NCBI RefSeq assembly: GCF_023109105.1
Contig: NZ_JALDTZ010000003.1
Span: 62,001-126,000 of the forward strand
Reading direction: 5' to 3'
DNA from: Streptococcus mitis
Lineage (GTDB): Bacteria > Bacillota > Bacilli > Lactobacillales > Streptococcaceae
Length of the DNA stretch: 64,000 nucleotides
Below are positions 63,378-64,000 of this stretch, in pieces (the stretch's first letter is position 1; each line of letters opens with the position of its first letter). A program made the translations under genes and the position numbers. The notes beneath the pieces were generated by a model. The model was not told where the DNA came from, made no database searches, and saw only the letters and a program-made list of their open reading frames with translations.

Positions 63378-63845
63378 ATGGATTTAATGGCTTTAGTTAT
63401 TTATAAAGGAATCGCAAGACGAGTTTTGCTTCCATGCTCTAGTGAAGAAGTAGCTGAACGCTTTGGCTATGAAGGTCAAGAAATTGAGGTTACAATTGAT
63501 TCGATTGAAGGTTTGCCTACTTTGAATTGTGAAGATTTAACTTTAGATTTAGCGAATAGTATTGCTGAAAATGTTGAAGATGTAGATGAAGATATTGTTT
63601 TATCGGTTATTGAAACAGAATCTTCTGATCCATCATACTTAGATAGTTATGATTTTGATGATTGTTATTTATATCCTGAAGTTACAACTGATAGAGATTT
63701 AGGCGAATATCTTGTTGAAAAACTTGGTGTAGAACTATCTAAGGAAAAGTTGCTTCTTTATTTAGACTATGAAAAATTTGGTCGTGATGTTCGTTTAGAA
63801 GAAGGTGGTAGCTTTGTTGATAAAGGTTACTTTGTATCAAGATGA
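63378..63845 (+). CDS. ArdA-like antirestriction protein (C-terminal type)
   Basis: This 155-residue, very acidic protein has a C-terminal stretch YLDYEKFGRDVRLEEGGSFV that resembles the ArdA end found in Tn916 Orf18 (YIDYQAYGRDLDLSG type). ArdA proteins mimic bent DNA and block type I restriction enzymes during conjugative entry. The N-terminal half differs from classical ArdA. It overlaps the next ORF by four bases (ATGA). Confidence 0.65.
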   Translation: MDLMALVIYKGIARRVLLPCSSEEVAERFGYEGQEIEVTIDSIEGLPTLNCEDLTLDLANSIAENVEDVDEDIVLSVIETESSDPSYLDSYDFDDCYLYPEVTTDRDLGEYLVEKLGVELSKEKLLLYLDYEKFGRDVRLEEGGSFVDKGYFVSR

Positions 63846-64000
63846 TAGCGAATATAAGGGTTCTGAACGAAGGTAATTTTGAATTTCTTTGTGAATTGGA
63901 TATTATGAAGTACAGTCGAGATCAAATCCTAGAAAGAATGAAAGATAGAGGAATTGAAAAAGATAATTTTTTTATTTGTGGGATTTCTGATTGGGAAGTA
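63842..64000 (+). CDS. Partial ArdA-like protein, runs off the window
   Basis: The frame begins MIANIRVLNEGNFEFLCEL and stays open for 53 codons to the window end. The opening matches the ArdA pattern (I-A-N-L-x-x-Y-N-E-G). It is coupled to the preceding acidic gene, suggesting a pair of antirestriction proteins. Confidence 0.55.
   Translation, partial: MIANIRVLNEGNFEFLCELDIMKYSRDQILERMKDRGIEKDNFFICGISDWEV

Overview
The window comes from a Streptococcus of the mitis group, close to S. pneumoniae, S. pseudopneumoniae and S. mitis. The support is the murT/gatD, har, cshA, codY and vex123-vncRS-fba genes, three BOX repeats, an IS630-Spn1 copy, an IS1167 (ISL3) remnant and two choline-binding proteins. 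I cannot fix the species. pncA - tRNA-Leu - vex1 are adjacent here and no Pep27-like peptide precedes vex1; as I remember pneumococcal gene order, these two blocks are separate there, which would favour a non-pneumococcal member.

Bases 1-21771 are ordinary chromosome: truA with a vitamin-salvage kinase and ECF S component, pepQ, the murT-gatD lipid II amidation pair, a hypothiocyanite-reductase-type flavoprotein, cshA, codY-pncA, tRNA-Leu, the vex ABC transporter with its vncRS two-component system, fba, an alpha/beta hydrolase, a three-gene ABC-2 exporter and tRNA-Thr(CGT). Beyond that tRNA the sequence becomes AT-rich and mosaic, as expected of a genomic island using the tRNA as its border.

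Bases 22.9-38.6 kb hold a complete nisin-type class I lantibiotic locus, in the order lanP-lanR-lanK, lanF-lanE-lanG, (two IS630-family insertions), lanA-lanB-lanT-lanC-lanI. The 58-residue precursor keeps the FNLD box and the ASPR processing site of nisin, but its 35-residue core has a shortened third ring and a widened last ring. Three promoters (lanP, lanF, lanA) share a TCT-N8-TCT (or TTT)-N13-TATAAT-like layout, so one LanRK circuit probably controls protease/regulators, immunity and biosynthesis.

Bases 39.5-42.6 kb look like an undescribed DNA inversion switch. A tyrosine recombinase gene lies next to a 40-bp sequence that recurs inverted 2.0 kb away. Each copy contains a perfect 9-7-9 dyad, the architecture of a tyrosine recombinase crossover site, and carries the ribosome binding site and start codon of an inward-reading gene: a prenyl-diphosphate-synthase-like protein on one side and a polytopic membrane protein on the other. 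Inversion would exchange which gene faces each outside promoter.

Bases 42.8-53.3 kb are accessory cargo: a DUF4365-like nuclease-type protein, a trypsin-like protease fused to choline-binding repeats, a second choline-binding protein, and a three-gene operon of a GajA-like OLD nuclease, a GajB-like UvrD helicase and a CHAT-type caspase-like protease. The operon lies between 330-bp direct repeats derived from an ImmA-type gene. From 53.4 kb to the end is the regulatory and conjugation front of a Tn916/ICEBs1-like integrative conjugative element: ImmA and Xre regulators, an operator/promoter, about 0.7 kb of structured non-coding sequence, an antigen I/II-type LPXTG adhesin, two DUF961 proteins, a TcpA/FtsK coupling ATPase, an oriT candidate, a MobT relaxase, small unknown genes and ArdA-like genes. 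The integrase and most of the secretion system lie outside the window.
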